Of a DNA stretch of 8,945 bases, positions 1-6,824 are shown in pieces. The notes beneath the pieces are model-generated. The model was not told the origin of the DNA, made no database searches, and saw only the letters and a list, made by a program, of their open reading frames with translations. The stretch lies in assembly GCA_002255315.1 (NCBI GenBank), contig NCBD01000032.1, positions 1-8,945 of the forward strand, read 5' to 3'. Every line of letters starts with the position of its first letter. The stretch's first letter is position 1. This DNA is from Actinobacteria bacterium 21-64-8 (lineage in GTDB: Bacteria > Actinomycetota > Acidimicrobiia > Acidimicrobiales > RAAP-2). A program made the translations under genes and the position numbers.

Positions 1-1
1 C

Positions 2-2524
2 TACGAGCTTGACACCCTGTCCTTTGCCGACTTGGTCCATCCGAGCCGACTCGACGAATCACGCGACCGTTTTGCCAGAGCGCTGAGTGGCGTCGTTCAA
101 CGCTTCGATTCAAGCGGTGTTCGTAAATCCGGTGAAATCTTCGACGTCGATGTCACCAACATTCCGATGCGAGATTCGTCCGGCGTCATCACGGCAGTGA
201 TTGGCATTGCGCGCGACATCACTGAACAACGTCGTCTGGTGGAGCGCCAGATAGCGCACGCCTCGATTGATCAATTGACGACTCGCATTGCTCGAGTCGC
301 CGGATGGTCCATCGACGTCGCGACTGAAACGGTGCAGTGGAGCGACGACTTAATGACGCTGCTGAACTTTCGATTGACCGATGTGGCGACGCTCGAACTC
401 GCGCTCCAACAGTTCGCCGAGAGCGATCACGCCTTGGTCTCGGCGAACTTTCGACGCTGTATCGACGACGGTGTCCCCTTTGACGTACACGCTCGAATTC
501 GAGATGGGCACGGCAATTTCTTGGACGTTCGCCTGATTGGTGAACCGGTGTATGACGACCACGGGAGTATCACGAGCATCGTGGGCGTGTTGCACGACGT
601 CACCTCTTTTTTGCAACAGCGTGCGGCGATAGAAAAGTTGAACGATCGAATCTGGGAGACCATGAACGGCGTTCGCGCCGGCTTGCTGTTCATTAATCGC
701 GATTGGTTCGTCGAATACGTCAACGATGCGGCGACCGAAATATTGGGAATCGATCGCGAGACCCTACTGACCACTTCGGTGCAAACCCTCATTGAACAAC
801 GTCCTGACCCTGACAACCGCGCGCTGTACGAACGCGCCATGAATCTCGGCGAGTACGGCTCGAGGGCGGTTTTTATTCCGCGTCTCCAACGCTGGTACGA
901 GATTGCCGCGTATCCGGCGCGTGAGGGCATCGTGGTCTCGGCACACGACGCCACGATGGAGCGTGAAGCACGTCAGCGAGAGCTCGTGAGTAACGAGCAG
1001 GCCAATCTTTTAAGCCAAATGGTGGAGCTCTCACACGAAGCCGTGATAATGCGCAACTTCGAAACGGGTGTGAGCTACTGGAATAAATCGGCCGAGGACC
1101 TCTACGGCTGGACCTTCGAAGAAGTCGTTGGTCGCGACCTTATGGAGCTCCTGTACCGCGACCCCGAGGATGGTCGATACGCGGCTGAATCGTTGTTGCG
1201 TCACGGTACGTGGATTGGCGACCTTGAGCATCGAACGAAGAGTGGAGCGTCGGTGGTCGTGCACGCTCGTTGGCAGTTAGTTCGCGACAACGAAGGCGTG
1301 CCAATTGGTGCTTTCGGGGTTAATCGAGACGTGACCAACGAACGCCGCGAACGAGAGCAACACGCGCGCAATCAGCGCATCGACAGTATCGGCACGCTGG
1401 CTAGTGGCATTGCGCACGATCTCAATAACATTTTGACGCCCGTACTCTTATCGCTCGAAGTGTTGGGGCGCGAACAGCACTCACCCGAGCTGCGTGAGCT
1501 CGTCCGTTCGATCGAGAATCGAGTGAATCGCGGAGCCGACATGATTCGTCAAGTCCTGTCGTTCGCGCGCGGGCTCGAGGGCGAGCGCGAGGTAGTTCAA
1601 ACGAGTGACCTACTTCATGACGTGTTTCGATTGACTCGCGAAACGCTGCCCAAGAATATTGAGGTTCGTCTGCACGTCGACGATGAGCTGTGGCCCGTGC
1701 TCGGCGACGCAACGCAACTCATGCAAGTCTTACTGAACCTCATTACGAATGCGCGTGACGCGATGCCCGACGGAGGCGTGCTTGAAGTAAGTGGTCGTAA
1801 CGCATACGGCGACGACGCCGGTCGGATCGCGACGGATCTCGACGGAGCACGTTTTGTCTATTTGGAGGTAACCGACACGGGTGCGGGTATGAGCAGCGCG
1901 GAGCTGGGACGAATCTTTGAACCGTTCTATTCGACCAAGAATATTGGCGCCGGTACCGGACTGGGACTTTCCACCTCGCAAGCAATTGCGAAGTCCCACG
2001 GCGGTCGCCTGGAAGTGAGCAGCGTGCGCCACAAAGGTTCGCGCTTCACTTTCATTGTTCCCGCGACCGAACTCAAACCCACGACAGTCGACGTGGATAC
2101 TTCACTCGAGGCGCCCCTTGAACCATCGGTTCTCGCGAGTCGGCAGTTCCGGGTCCTTGTCGTCGACGATGAGCCCGAGATTGCGTCGATGTTCGAAACC
2201 ATCTTGCGCCTCGATGGCTACGACGTCGACGTGGCCCATGACGGGTCTGAAGCACTCGACGTGGTGGAGCGTGCCCACGCGCCCTACGACGTCATCGTCA
2301 CCGATCTCAACATGCCTCGCGTGAGCGGCGACGTCTTCGCCCAAACGGTCATCGCTCGCGGCGTTCCCAGTCGTTTCGTCTTTATGAGTGGCCTCAACGT
2401 TCCCGATACCCTGCGCGGTGAAGAGGTTTTTCGCCACTCGGTCTTTCTTGAGAAACCCTTTCCTTCGAGTGCGTTACTCGGGGCGTTGCGCACCATGCTC
2501 CAAGGCGACGAGCGTCTCTCGTAG
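2..2524 (+). CDS. Multi-PAS hybrid sensor histidine kinase with C-terminal receiver domain (5' end missing)
   Basis: The frame is open from position 2, and its first visible residues already belong to a PAS domain, so the gene starts upstream; the TTG at 32 is internal, not the start. Domains in order: the end of a PAS/PAC unit (to about 240), then three further PAS-like units (about 290-605, 645-965 and 1010-1340), each ending in a typical PAC-to-linker stretch such as ARDITEQRR. Next comes a HisKA helix with the H-box GIAHDLNN (phosphorylated His at 1415-1417), then an ATPase domain with N-box NLITNARDA (1736-1762), DTGAGMS, and GTGLGLS. A receiver domain (about 2147-2500) has the acidic pair DD at 2165-2170, acceptor Asp in VTDLNMP at 2303-2305, Ser at 2387-2389 and Lys at 2453-2455, so it looks competent. 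No membrane segment is visible, suggesting a cytosolic sensor, but the missing N-terminus could change that. The family autophosphorylates on His and passes phosphate to the receiver Asp. The signal and the output partner are unknown; no response regulator lies beside it. Confidence 0.93.
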   Translation, partial: YELDTLSFADLVHPSRLDESRDRFARALSGVVQRFDSSGVRKSGEIFDVDVTNIPMRDSSGVITAVIGIARDITEQRRLVERQIAHASIDQLTTRIARVAGWSIDVATETVQWSDDLMTLLNFRLTDVATLELALQQFAESDHALVSANFRRCIDDGVPFDVHARIRDGHGNFLDVRLIGEPVYDDHGSITSIVGVLHDVTSFLQQRAAIEKLNDRIWETMNGVRAGLLFINRDWFVEYVNDAATEILGIDRETLLTTSVQTLIEQRPDPDNRALYERAMNLGEYGSRAVFIPRLQRWYEIAAYPAREGIVVSAHDATMEREARQRELVSNEQANLLSQMVELSHEAVIMRNFETGVSYWNKSAEDLYGWTFEEVVGRDLMELLYRDPEDGRYAAESLLRHGTWIGDLEHRTKSGASVVVHARWQLVRDNEGVPIGAFGVNRDVTNERREREQHARNQRIDSIGTLASGIAHDLNNILTPVLLSLEVLGREQHSPELRELVRSIENRVNRGADMIRQVLSFARGLEGEREVVQTSDLLHDVFRLTRETLPKNIEVRLHVDDELWPVLGDATQLMQVLLNLITNARDAMPDGGVLEVSGRNAYGDDAGRIATDLDGARFVYLEVTDTGAGMSSAELGRIFEPFYSTKNIGAGTGLGLSTSQAIAKSHGGRLEVSSVRHKGSRFTFIVPATELKPTTVDVDTSLEAPLEPSVLASRQFRVLVVDDEPEIASMFETILRLDGYDVDVAHDGSEALDVVERAHAPYDVIVTDLNMPRVSGDVFAQTVIARGVPSRFVFMSGLNVPDTLRGEEVFRHSVFLEKPFPSSALLGALRTMLQGDERLS

Positions 2525-2555
2525 ACGAGTTTGAAAATGTGAGGTTCAGCCCCGT

Positions 2556-2633
2556 TGGTCGGGAAGGCGGGATTCGAACCCGCGGCCTCCTGGTCCCAAA
2601 CCAGGCGCGCTAACCAAGCTGCGCTACTTCCCG
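2556..2633 (-). tRNA. tRNA-Pro (anticodon UGG), with encoded CCA
   Basis: Reading the minus strand from 2633, the sequence folds as a complete cloverleaf. The acceptor stem CGGGAAG pairs with CTTCCCG, and the D-stem is GCGC/GCGC with GG in the loop. The anticodon stem is CCTGG/CCAGG around the loop TTTGGGA (2594-2600), and the T-stem is GCGGG/CCCGC around TTCGAAT. The anticodon is TGG (2596-2598), which reads proline CCN codons, mainly CCA and CCG. The discriminator A is at 2559 and the CCA end is encoded (2556-2558). The gene converges with the histidine kinase (31 bases between them) and diverges from the gene starting at 2701. Confidence 0.97.
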
Positions 2634-2652
2634 AGGCATCCATGCTCGCACA

Positions 2653-2666
2653 TCGACGGACGTCGA
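2653..2666. repeat. Short inverted repeat TCGACG-GA-CGTCGA between tRNA-Pro and the 2701 gene
   Basis: Two perfect 6-base arms are separated by 2 bases in the divergent spacer. The left arm coincides with the possible -35 box of the plus-strand promoter, so it could be an operator. GTCGAC-rich words are frequent in this genome, however, so chance is a real alternative. Confidence 0.2.
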
Positions 2667-2682
2667 ATCGTCTGCGTAGGCT
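2653..2682 (+). promoter_or_regulatory. Predicted promoter for the TIGR03083-type gene
   Basis: A -10-like TAGGCT at 2677-2682 is preceded, after 18 bases, by TCGACG (2653-2658), which matches TTGACA at four of six positions. Transcription would begin near 2689, leaving a leader of about a dozen bases that just holds the ribosome binding site. The same TAGGCT hexamer occurs before tig and ndk in this window. Confidence 0.5.
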
Positions 2683-2689
2683 GGCGCGC

Positions 2690-2694
2690 GGAGG
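2690..2694 (+). promoter_or_regulatory. Ribosome binding site deciding the GTG start at 2701
   Basis: GGAGG lies 6 bases before the GTG at 2701, a good Shine-Dalgarno match with ideal spacing. It supports GTG 2701 over any other start in this frame. Confidence 0.75.
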
Positions 2695-2700
2695 TGCGAG

Positions 2701-3513
2701 GTGGCGTACGAATGGATCACTGAGGCGCTCGAAGAGACTTGGGGCGCGCTGGAGCGACTGATGGACCCCCAACCAGCGTCCGCCTACGAGCGCCAAACGT
2801 GCTGTCCCGGGTGGAGCGTTCGCGATATTTTGAGTCACCTCATTGGCTTTGAATTGATGTTGCGCGGCGAGCCCGTTCCTGCTCGCGAGGGTCCGTTGCC
2901 CGAACACGTGCGAAACGTCGTGGGCGAGCTCAATGAAGCCTTCGTTGAGGCGTATCGCCAGGTACCAGGGCCCGAAGTGCTCGAACTTTTTAGGCGTACG
3001 ACGCGCACCTCTCTCGAACACCTGCGTTCCTTGAGTGACGAGGCGTGGAGCAAAGTGGGCTGGAGCCCCGAGGGTGATCGCCCCTACTTCCGATTTATGG
3101 AGACGCGGGTCCTCGATAGTTGGATTCACTTGCAGGACGTTCGCGACGCCCTGCTCGAGCCAGCCGATGACCACGGCAGTGGCGAAGAGATCGTCGTGAA
3201 TCGCTTCGAATCGGCGTTGCCCTTCGTCCTAGGCAAAAAGATGCACGCCCCTGACGGCACGGTCTTGCGTCTCAACCTCAGCGGGCGACTCGCTCGCTCC
3301 GTCGTAATCGGTGTCGAGGTGGGCCGCGCCAGAGCGCTCGACGAGCCGGTTCGCGACGTGACTCTTGAAGTGACGACGCCCGTTGCGCTGTTCTGGCGTC
3401 GCGCTGCGGGGCGAATCAGCGCGGAAGCCTTCTTGAGCGCGTCAGCGACGCAGGTGCGCGGCAACGCACTGAAGGCTCGGGACTTCGCTGAGGCGTTGGC
3501 AATCATGATTTAG
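2701..3513 (+). CDS. Maleylpyruvate isomerase-like, mycothiol-dependent family protein (TIGR03083-type, DinB fold)
   Basis: This 270-residue protein has an N-terminal DinB/MDMPI-type helical domain and a C-terminal part resembling the SCP2-like MDMPI_C domain. The family signature is clear: CPGWSVRDILSHL (residues 35-47) followed by DSWIHLQDVR (139-148). By analogy with maleylpyruvate isomerase, His46, Asp139 and His143 would bind a divalent metal; the middle ligand is Asp here instead of the Glu of the characterised isomerase. Family members are thought to use mycothiol, the actinobacterial thiol, for transfer or isomerisation, but most have no known substrate, and I cannot assign one. The GTG start is supported by GGAGG six bases upstream and a TAGGCT promoter motif. 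The gene stands alone in orientation with tig, which begins 35 bases after its stop and has its own promoter motif. The family assignment is strong, but the reaction is unknown. Confidence 0.85.
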   Translation: MAYEWITEALEETWGALERLMDPQPASAYERQTCCPGWSVRDILSHLIGFELMLRGEPVPAREGPLPEHVRNVVGELNEAFVEAYRQVPGPEVLELFRRTTRTSLEHLRSLSDEAWSKVGWSPEGDRPYFRFMETRVLDSWIHLQDVRDALLEPADDHGSGEEIVVNRFESALPFVLGKKMHAPDGTVLRLNLSGRLARSVVIGVEVGRARALDEPVRDVTLEVTTPVALFWRRAAGRISAEAFLSASATQVRGNALKARDFAEALAIMI

Positions 3514-3532
3514 GGGTCGTCCGAGGAGCCGG

Positions 3533-3538
3533 TAGGCT
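3533..3538 (+). promoter_or_regulatory. -10-like TAGGCT for tig; probably leaderless transcript
   Basis: TAGGCT ends 10 bases before the tig ATG at 3549. Transcription normally starts 6-8 bases after a -10 hexamer, so the mRNA would begin within a few bases of the start codon. The ten bases between (TTTATTTCCC plus or minus one) hold no Shine-Dalgarno. The only purine-rich motif, GAGGAG, lies upstream of the -10 and too far from the ATG. No good -35 is visible. Inference from sequence only. Confidence 0.5.
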
Positions 3539-3548
3539 TTATTTCCCT

Positions 3549-4883
3549 ATGCGCGCCACCGTAACCACCGTCGACAACAACAAAGTCAAACTCGCCGTCG
3601 AGATTGACGAAAACGAGATGGCCCGAGCCATTGACGAGGCGGCGAAGAAACTGGGCCAACAGGTCACCATTAAGGGGTTTCGCAAGGGCAAAGTGCCAAA
3701 GAACGTCCTCATCGCACACCTGGGGGGCGTGGGAGCGTTGCGCGCCGAAGCCATCCGCGACGCACTGCCCAACTTCTACGCGCACGCCGTGGCTGACACG
3801 CTGATTGACCCAATTGCCCAACCCGACATCAACATTACGGCCGGCGAGGACGAAGGAGTCCTCGCCTTTGACGCCGAGGTCGAGGTTCGGCCCGAGGTGC
3901 AAATCGACGGGTACCGCGCGCTGCGCGTAACGATTCCCTCGCCGCTCGTGACCGACGACGAAGTGAACGTGCAGATCGATCGATTTCGCGAGACCGACGC
4001 CGTCTTGGTAGACGTTGATCGACCCATCGTGACGGGCGATCTGGTGACGATGGACGCCCACGTCGAACAGATCGCCACGGACGTCGAGCCCTTAGACATG
4101 AGCGACTACATGTACACCGTCGGCTCAGGAGTCATCACTGATGGCGTCGACGAGCTGATCGTGGGCATGCGCGCGGGCGAAGAGCTCAAACTCAACGGCA
4201 ACGTGGGCGAGGGCGTCGTCGCCACCTACCAGCTGACACTGAAAAAAGTGCAAGAGCGCGAACTGCCCGAACTCACCGACGAGTGGGTGGAAGAAAATAC
4301 CGAATGGACGAGTGAAGCCGAGATGCGTGAGGCGATTGCCGATCAAATGCGCCGCCGCCGCGTCGTCGAAGCACAGATGTCCCAACGCGACGCGGCGTTG
4401 CTGGGACTTAGTGATTTGCTGGCCGACGTCGAACTACCCCCAGCACTCGTGGACGACGAAACCAATGAACGCCTGCACGATCTTGGGCACCGGCTCGAAC
4501 AGCAAAAGCTAACGCTCGAAACGTTCATGCAGGTTACCAACCAAACGCCCGAGCAGCTCCTCGAAACCCTTCGCGCCGACGCGGCGCGAGCGGTGCGCGT
4601 CGACCTCGCGCTGCGCGCGCTCGTGCGCCAAGAGAACCTCGAGCCAACTGACGACGAGGTCGAACGCGAACTCGTGACGACGGCCGAGTCAATGAACGTC
4701 GACGCGGACGTGTTGCGAGCCAATCTTCGCGACACCGGACGGGTGATTACGTTTCGTTCGGAGGTGGCCAAGATGAAGGCGTCTCGCTGGCTGATGGCGA
4801 ACGTGATTTACGTAGATCCCCAAGGTGTCGATATTGATCCGGCGCTGTTGGCGAAGGATCAGTCCAGCGACTTTGACGCCTAA
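3549..4883 (+). CDS. tig: Trigger factor, ribosome-associated chaperone
   Basis: This 444-residue protein is the usual length for trigger factor. The N-terminal ribosome-binding domain (about residues 1-115) carries the signature GFRKGKVP at 43-50, which docks on ribosomal protein L23 at the tunnel exit. The middle domain (about 150-240) matches the FKBP-type peptidyl-prolyl isomerase region, recognisable by TGDLVTMDAHVE and a VGEGVVATYQLTLKKVQERELPEL-type end. The remainder is the long helical C-terminal domain that cradles nascent chains. The protein ends in an acidic tail. The gene begins with ATG and shows no Shine-Dalgarno, but a TAGGCT motif sits 10 bases upstream. It leads the tig-clpP-clpX group; clpP starts 9 bases after its stop, so the two are probably co-transcribed. 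Confidence 0.96.
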   Translation: MRATVTTVDNNKVKLAVEIDENEMARAIDEAAKKLGQQVTIKGFRKGKVPKNVLIAHLGGVGALRAEAIRDALPNFYAHAVADTLIDPIAQPDINITAGEDEGVLAFDAEVEVRPEVQIDGYRALRVTIPSPLVTDDEVNVQIDRFRETDAVLVDVDRPIVTGDLVTMDAHVEQIATDVEPLDMSDYMYTVGSGVITDGVDELIVGMRAGEELKLNGNVGEGVVATYQLTLKKVQERELPELTDEWVEENTEWTSEAEMREAIADQMRRRRVVEAQMSQRDAALLGLSDLLADVELPPALVDDETNERLHDLGHRLEQQKLTLETFMQVTNQTPEQLLETLRADAARAVRVDLALRALVRQENLEPTDDEVERELVTTAESMNVDADVLRANLRDTGRVITFRSEVAKMKASRWLMANVIYVDPQGVDIDPALLAKDQSSDFDA

Positions 4884-4892
4884 GGTAGGACC

Positions 4893-5501
4893 GTGAACGA
4901 CAACTACCGAGCGCAGAACTATCTCGTCCCGACGGTCGTGGAATCGTCGAATCGTGGTGAACGCGCCTACGACCTTTACAGCCGCCTGCTGCGCGAGCGC
5001 ATCATTTTTTTGGGCACGCCCATTGACGACGCGGTGTCGAATTTGATTTGCGCGCAGATGCTCTTTCTCGAGTCCGAAGATCCCGACAAGGACATCAATC
5101 TCTACATCAACTCGCCCGGCGGTGACATTACGGGGCTGTTGGCGATCTACGACACGATGAAGTACATCAAACCGGCCGTGTCGACGTTCTGCTTCGGCCA
5201 AGCCGCCTCGGCGGCGGCGGTGTTGTTAGGTGCGGGCGCTAAGGGCAAGCGCTACGCCTTGCCTCACGCACGAGTCTTGCTGCACCAACCGTGGGGTGGG
5301 GTCGGCGGACAGGCCTCCGACATTGAAATCCAGGCCCGTGAAATCCTACGAATGAAGGACATGCTTAATTCGATGCTGGCCGCCGACACCGGTCAAACGG
5401 TGGAGCGGATCACCAAAGACACGGACCGCGACTTCATTATCAGTGCCGCCGAAGCCGTGGAATACGGCCTCATCGACGAAGTTATCTCGGCGCGGGTCTA
5501 G
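4893..5501 (+). CDS. clpP: ATP-dependent Clp protease proteolytic subunit (serine peptidase)
   Basis: This 202-residue protein is of standard ClpP length. The catalytic triad is intact: Ser106 in GQAASAAAV, His131 in LLHQPWGG and Asp180 in DTDRDF, with the same spacing (25 and 49 residues) as in Escherichia coli Clp[13 protein letters not shown] (71-82) is the oxyanion-hole segment. ClpP forms a two-ring, 14-subunit chamber in the cytosol that degrades proteins fed to it by ClpX or ClpC. The GTG start lies 9 bases after the tig stop, with a weak AAGG seven bases before it, so translation probably depends on read-on from tig. Actinobacteria often carry clpP1 and clpP2 in tandem here; this locus has one copy, whose active-site run AASAAA resembles mycobacterial ClpP2 more than ClpP1. 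A second copy may lie elsewhere. Confidence 0.97.
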   Translation: MNDNYRAQNYLVPTVVESSNRGERAYDLYSRLLRERIIFLGTPIDDAVSNLICAQMLFLESEDPDKDINLYINSPGGDITGLLAIYDTMKYIKPAVSTFCFGQAASAAAVLLGAGAKGKRYALPHARVLLHQPWGGVGGQASDIEIQAREILRMKDMLNSMLAADTGQTVERITKDTDRDFIISAAEAVEYGLIDEVISARV

Positions 5502-5503
5502 GT

Positions 5504-5527
5504 ACCTCCTTCGAAGAGGTTCGCCTC
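5504..5527 (+). other. Small overlapping hairpins in the clpP-clpX spacer
   Basis: ACCTC (5504-5508) pairs with GAGGT (5516-5520), and GAGG (5516-5519) can instead pair with CCTC (5524-5527) around a TTCG loop, so the two stems exclude each other. There is no T-run, so neither is a standard terminator. They could be a weak attenuator or processing site, but the stems are short and chance is likely. Confidence 0.2.
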
Positions 5528-5528
5528 G

Positions 5529-5559
5529 TAGGATGGACGAGTCCGCTCGTGTCGGAGGG
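5529..5559 (+). promoter_or_regulatory. Possible clpX promoter (TAGGAT) and ribosome binding site (GGAGGG)
   Basis: TAGGAT at 5529-5534 fits the actinobacterial -10 pattern. Transcription from it would give a leader of about 24 bases that contains GGAGGG (5554-5559), five bases before the GTG at 5565. No clear -35 is visible. The 63-base spacer between clpP and clpX, in contrast to the 9- and 3-base spacers around it, fits an extra promoter that could uncouple ClpX from tig-clpP expression. Confidence 0.45.
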
Positions 5560-5564
5560 AATCC

Positions 5565-6821
5565 GTGGCAAAGTTTGGTGAGGGCAGTGACCTGATTAAG
5601 TGCAGCTTCTGCGCGAAGGGTCAAAAGCAGGTGAAGAAGCTCATCGCGGGTCCGAGCGTGTACATCTGCGACGAGTGCATCGATCTCTGTAACGACATCA
5701 TCGCGGACGAGTTTGGTGATCGTCCCGAGTTCGTGCTGGACGAGTTGCCCACTCCGCGTGAAGTTTCGGCCTTTTTAGACGAATTCGTGATTGGTCAACT
5801 CGAGGCCAAGAAGATTCTTTCGGTCGCGGTCTACAACCACTACAAGCGCATTCAAACGGGTCCGTTGCACGACGACGACGTCGAAGTAGCCAAGTCCAAC
5901 GTCTTGCTGCTCGGTCCCACGGGCTGTGGCAAGACCTTTCTCGCCCAGACTCTGGCGCGTATGTTGAACGTTCCTTTCGCGATCGCGGACGCGACGGCGC
6001 TCACCGAGGCCGGCTACGTGGGCGAAGACGTTGAAAATATCCTCTTGAAACTGCTCTCGGCCGCGGACTTTGACGTCAAGCGAGCCGAACGCGGCATCAT
6101 CTATATCGACGAGATAGACAAGATTGCGCGCAAGGCCGAGAACCCCTCGATTACGCGTGATGTCTCAGGCGAGGGCGTGCAACAAGCGCTGCTCAAGATT
6201 CTCGAGGGCACGGTGGCGAGCGTGCCGCCCCAGGGCGGACGCAAACATCCCCACCAAGAGTTCATCACCATTGATACCTCGAACATTTTGTTTATTTGCG
6301 GTGGCGCCTTCGCGGGTCTTGAAGAGATTATTGAGCGTCGACTCGGTAAGAAGTCAATGGGCTTTAACCAACCCGTCGAGTCGCGGCGTAAGGGCGATCT
6401 CGAACTCTTCCGACACGTCCTACCCGAAGATCTCGTGAAGTTTGGCCTCATCCCAGAGTTCATTGGACGCTTGCCAATCGTGGGAGCAGTGCGACAGCTC
6501 GATCGCGCGATGCTCATCAGTGTTTTGACCGAACCTAAGAACTCGCTGGTGCGACAGTTCCAGCAGGTTCTCGCGATGGACGGCGTTGAGCTCGTCATCG
6601 AAGACGAAGCGCTCGGCGCCATTGCCGACCTGGCACTCGAGCGCGGAACTGGCGCGCGCGGACTTCGTTCGATACTTGAGCACGTGCTACTCGAACCCAT
6701 GTACGACGTCCCCGGAAGAAGCGACGTCGTACGCTGCGTGGTCACGGCCGCTTCGGTCCGCTCAAACGAAGCACCGACCTACGAGATGCGTAAGACGACG
6801 AAAACTCGACGCGCGAGTTAA
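5565..6821 (+). CDS. clpX: ATP-dependent Clp protease ATP-binding subunit ClpX
   Basis: This 418-residue AAA+ unfoldase is of normal length. The N-terminal zinc-binding domain has Cys13/Cys16 and Cys35/Cys38 (CSFC, CDEC), used for dimerisation and adaptor or substrate binding. The AAA+ module shows Walker A GPTGCGKT (117-124), the pore loop GYVG (150-153), Walker B IIYIDEID (178-185), the RKH loop (226-228), the arginine-finger segment EFIGRLP (298-304) and sensor 2 GARGLR (363-368). The loop that plugs into ClpP, usually IGF, reads MGF at 265-267. ClpX hexamers recognise tagged or exposed termini, unfold the protein and thread it into ClpP. The GTG start is set by GGAGGG five bases upstream and by alignment with the family's N-terminus. 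It lies directly downstream of clpP, its partner, and only 3 bases before folC. Confidence 0.98.
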   Translation: MAKFGEGSDLIKCSFCAKGQKQVKKLIAGPSVYICDECIDLCNDIIADEFGDRPEFVLDELPTPREVSAFLDEFVIGQLEAKKILSVAVYNHYKRIQTGPLHDDDVEVAKSNVLLLGPTGCGKTFLAQTLARMLNVPFAIADATALTEAGYVGEDVENILLKLLSAADFDVKRAERGIIYIDEIDKIARKAENPSITRDVSGEGVQQALLKILEGTVASVPPQGGRKHPHQEFITIDTSNILFICGGAFAGLEEIIERRLGKKSMGFNQPVESRRKGDLELFRHVLPEDLVKFGLIPEFIGRLPIVGAVRQLDRAMLISVLTEPKNSLVRQFQQVLAMDGVELVIEDEALGAIADLALERGTGARGLRSILEHVLLEPMYDVPGRSDVVRCVVTAASVRSNEAPTYEMRKTTKTRRAS

Positions 6822-6824
6822 TCC

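Noticed and set aside
427..954. Minus-strand frame of 175 codons opposite the PAS domains
   Set aside because: The composition is low-information and Ser/Arg-rich, and it lies opposite a clear PAS protein, so it is a shadow.
2507..2540. Possible terminator after the kinase (CTCGT-AG-ACGAG and CGTCT/AGACG pairings around the stop codon)
   Set aside because: The stems are only five pairs, overlap the coding end, and no T-run follows on either strand, so I do not call a terminator.
2555..2761. Plus-strand 68-codon frame beginning MVGKAGFEPAASWSQ
   Set aside because: It is the antisense of tRNA-Pro. The GFEPAASWS-like peptide is a well-known false protein produced by translating tRNA complements.
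2284..3174. Minus-strand frame of 296 codons spanning the kinase end, the tRNA and the 2701 gene
   Set aside because: It overlaps three well-supported features, has no family likeness, and includes the translated tRNA (GSNPAFPTN), a typical shadow frame in GC-rich DNA.
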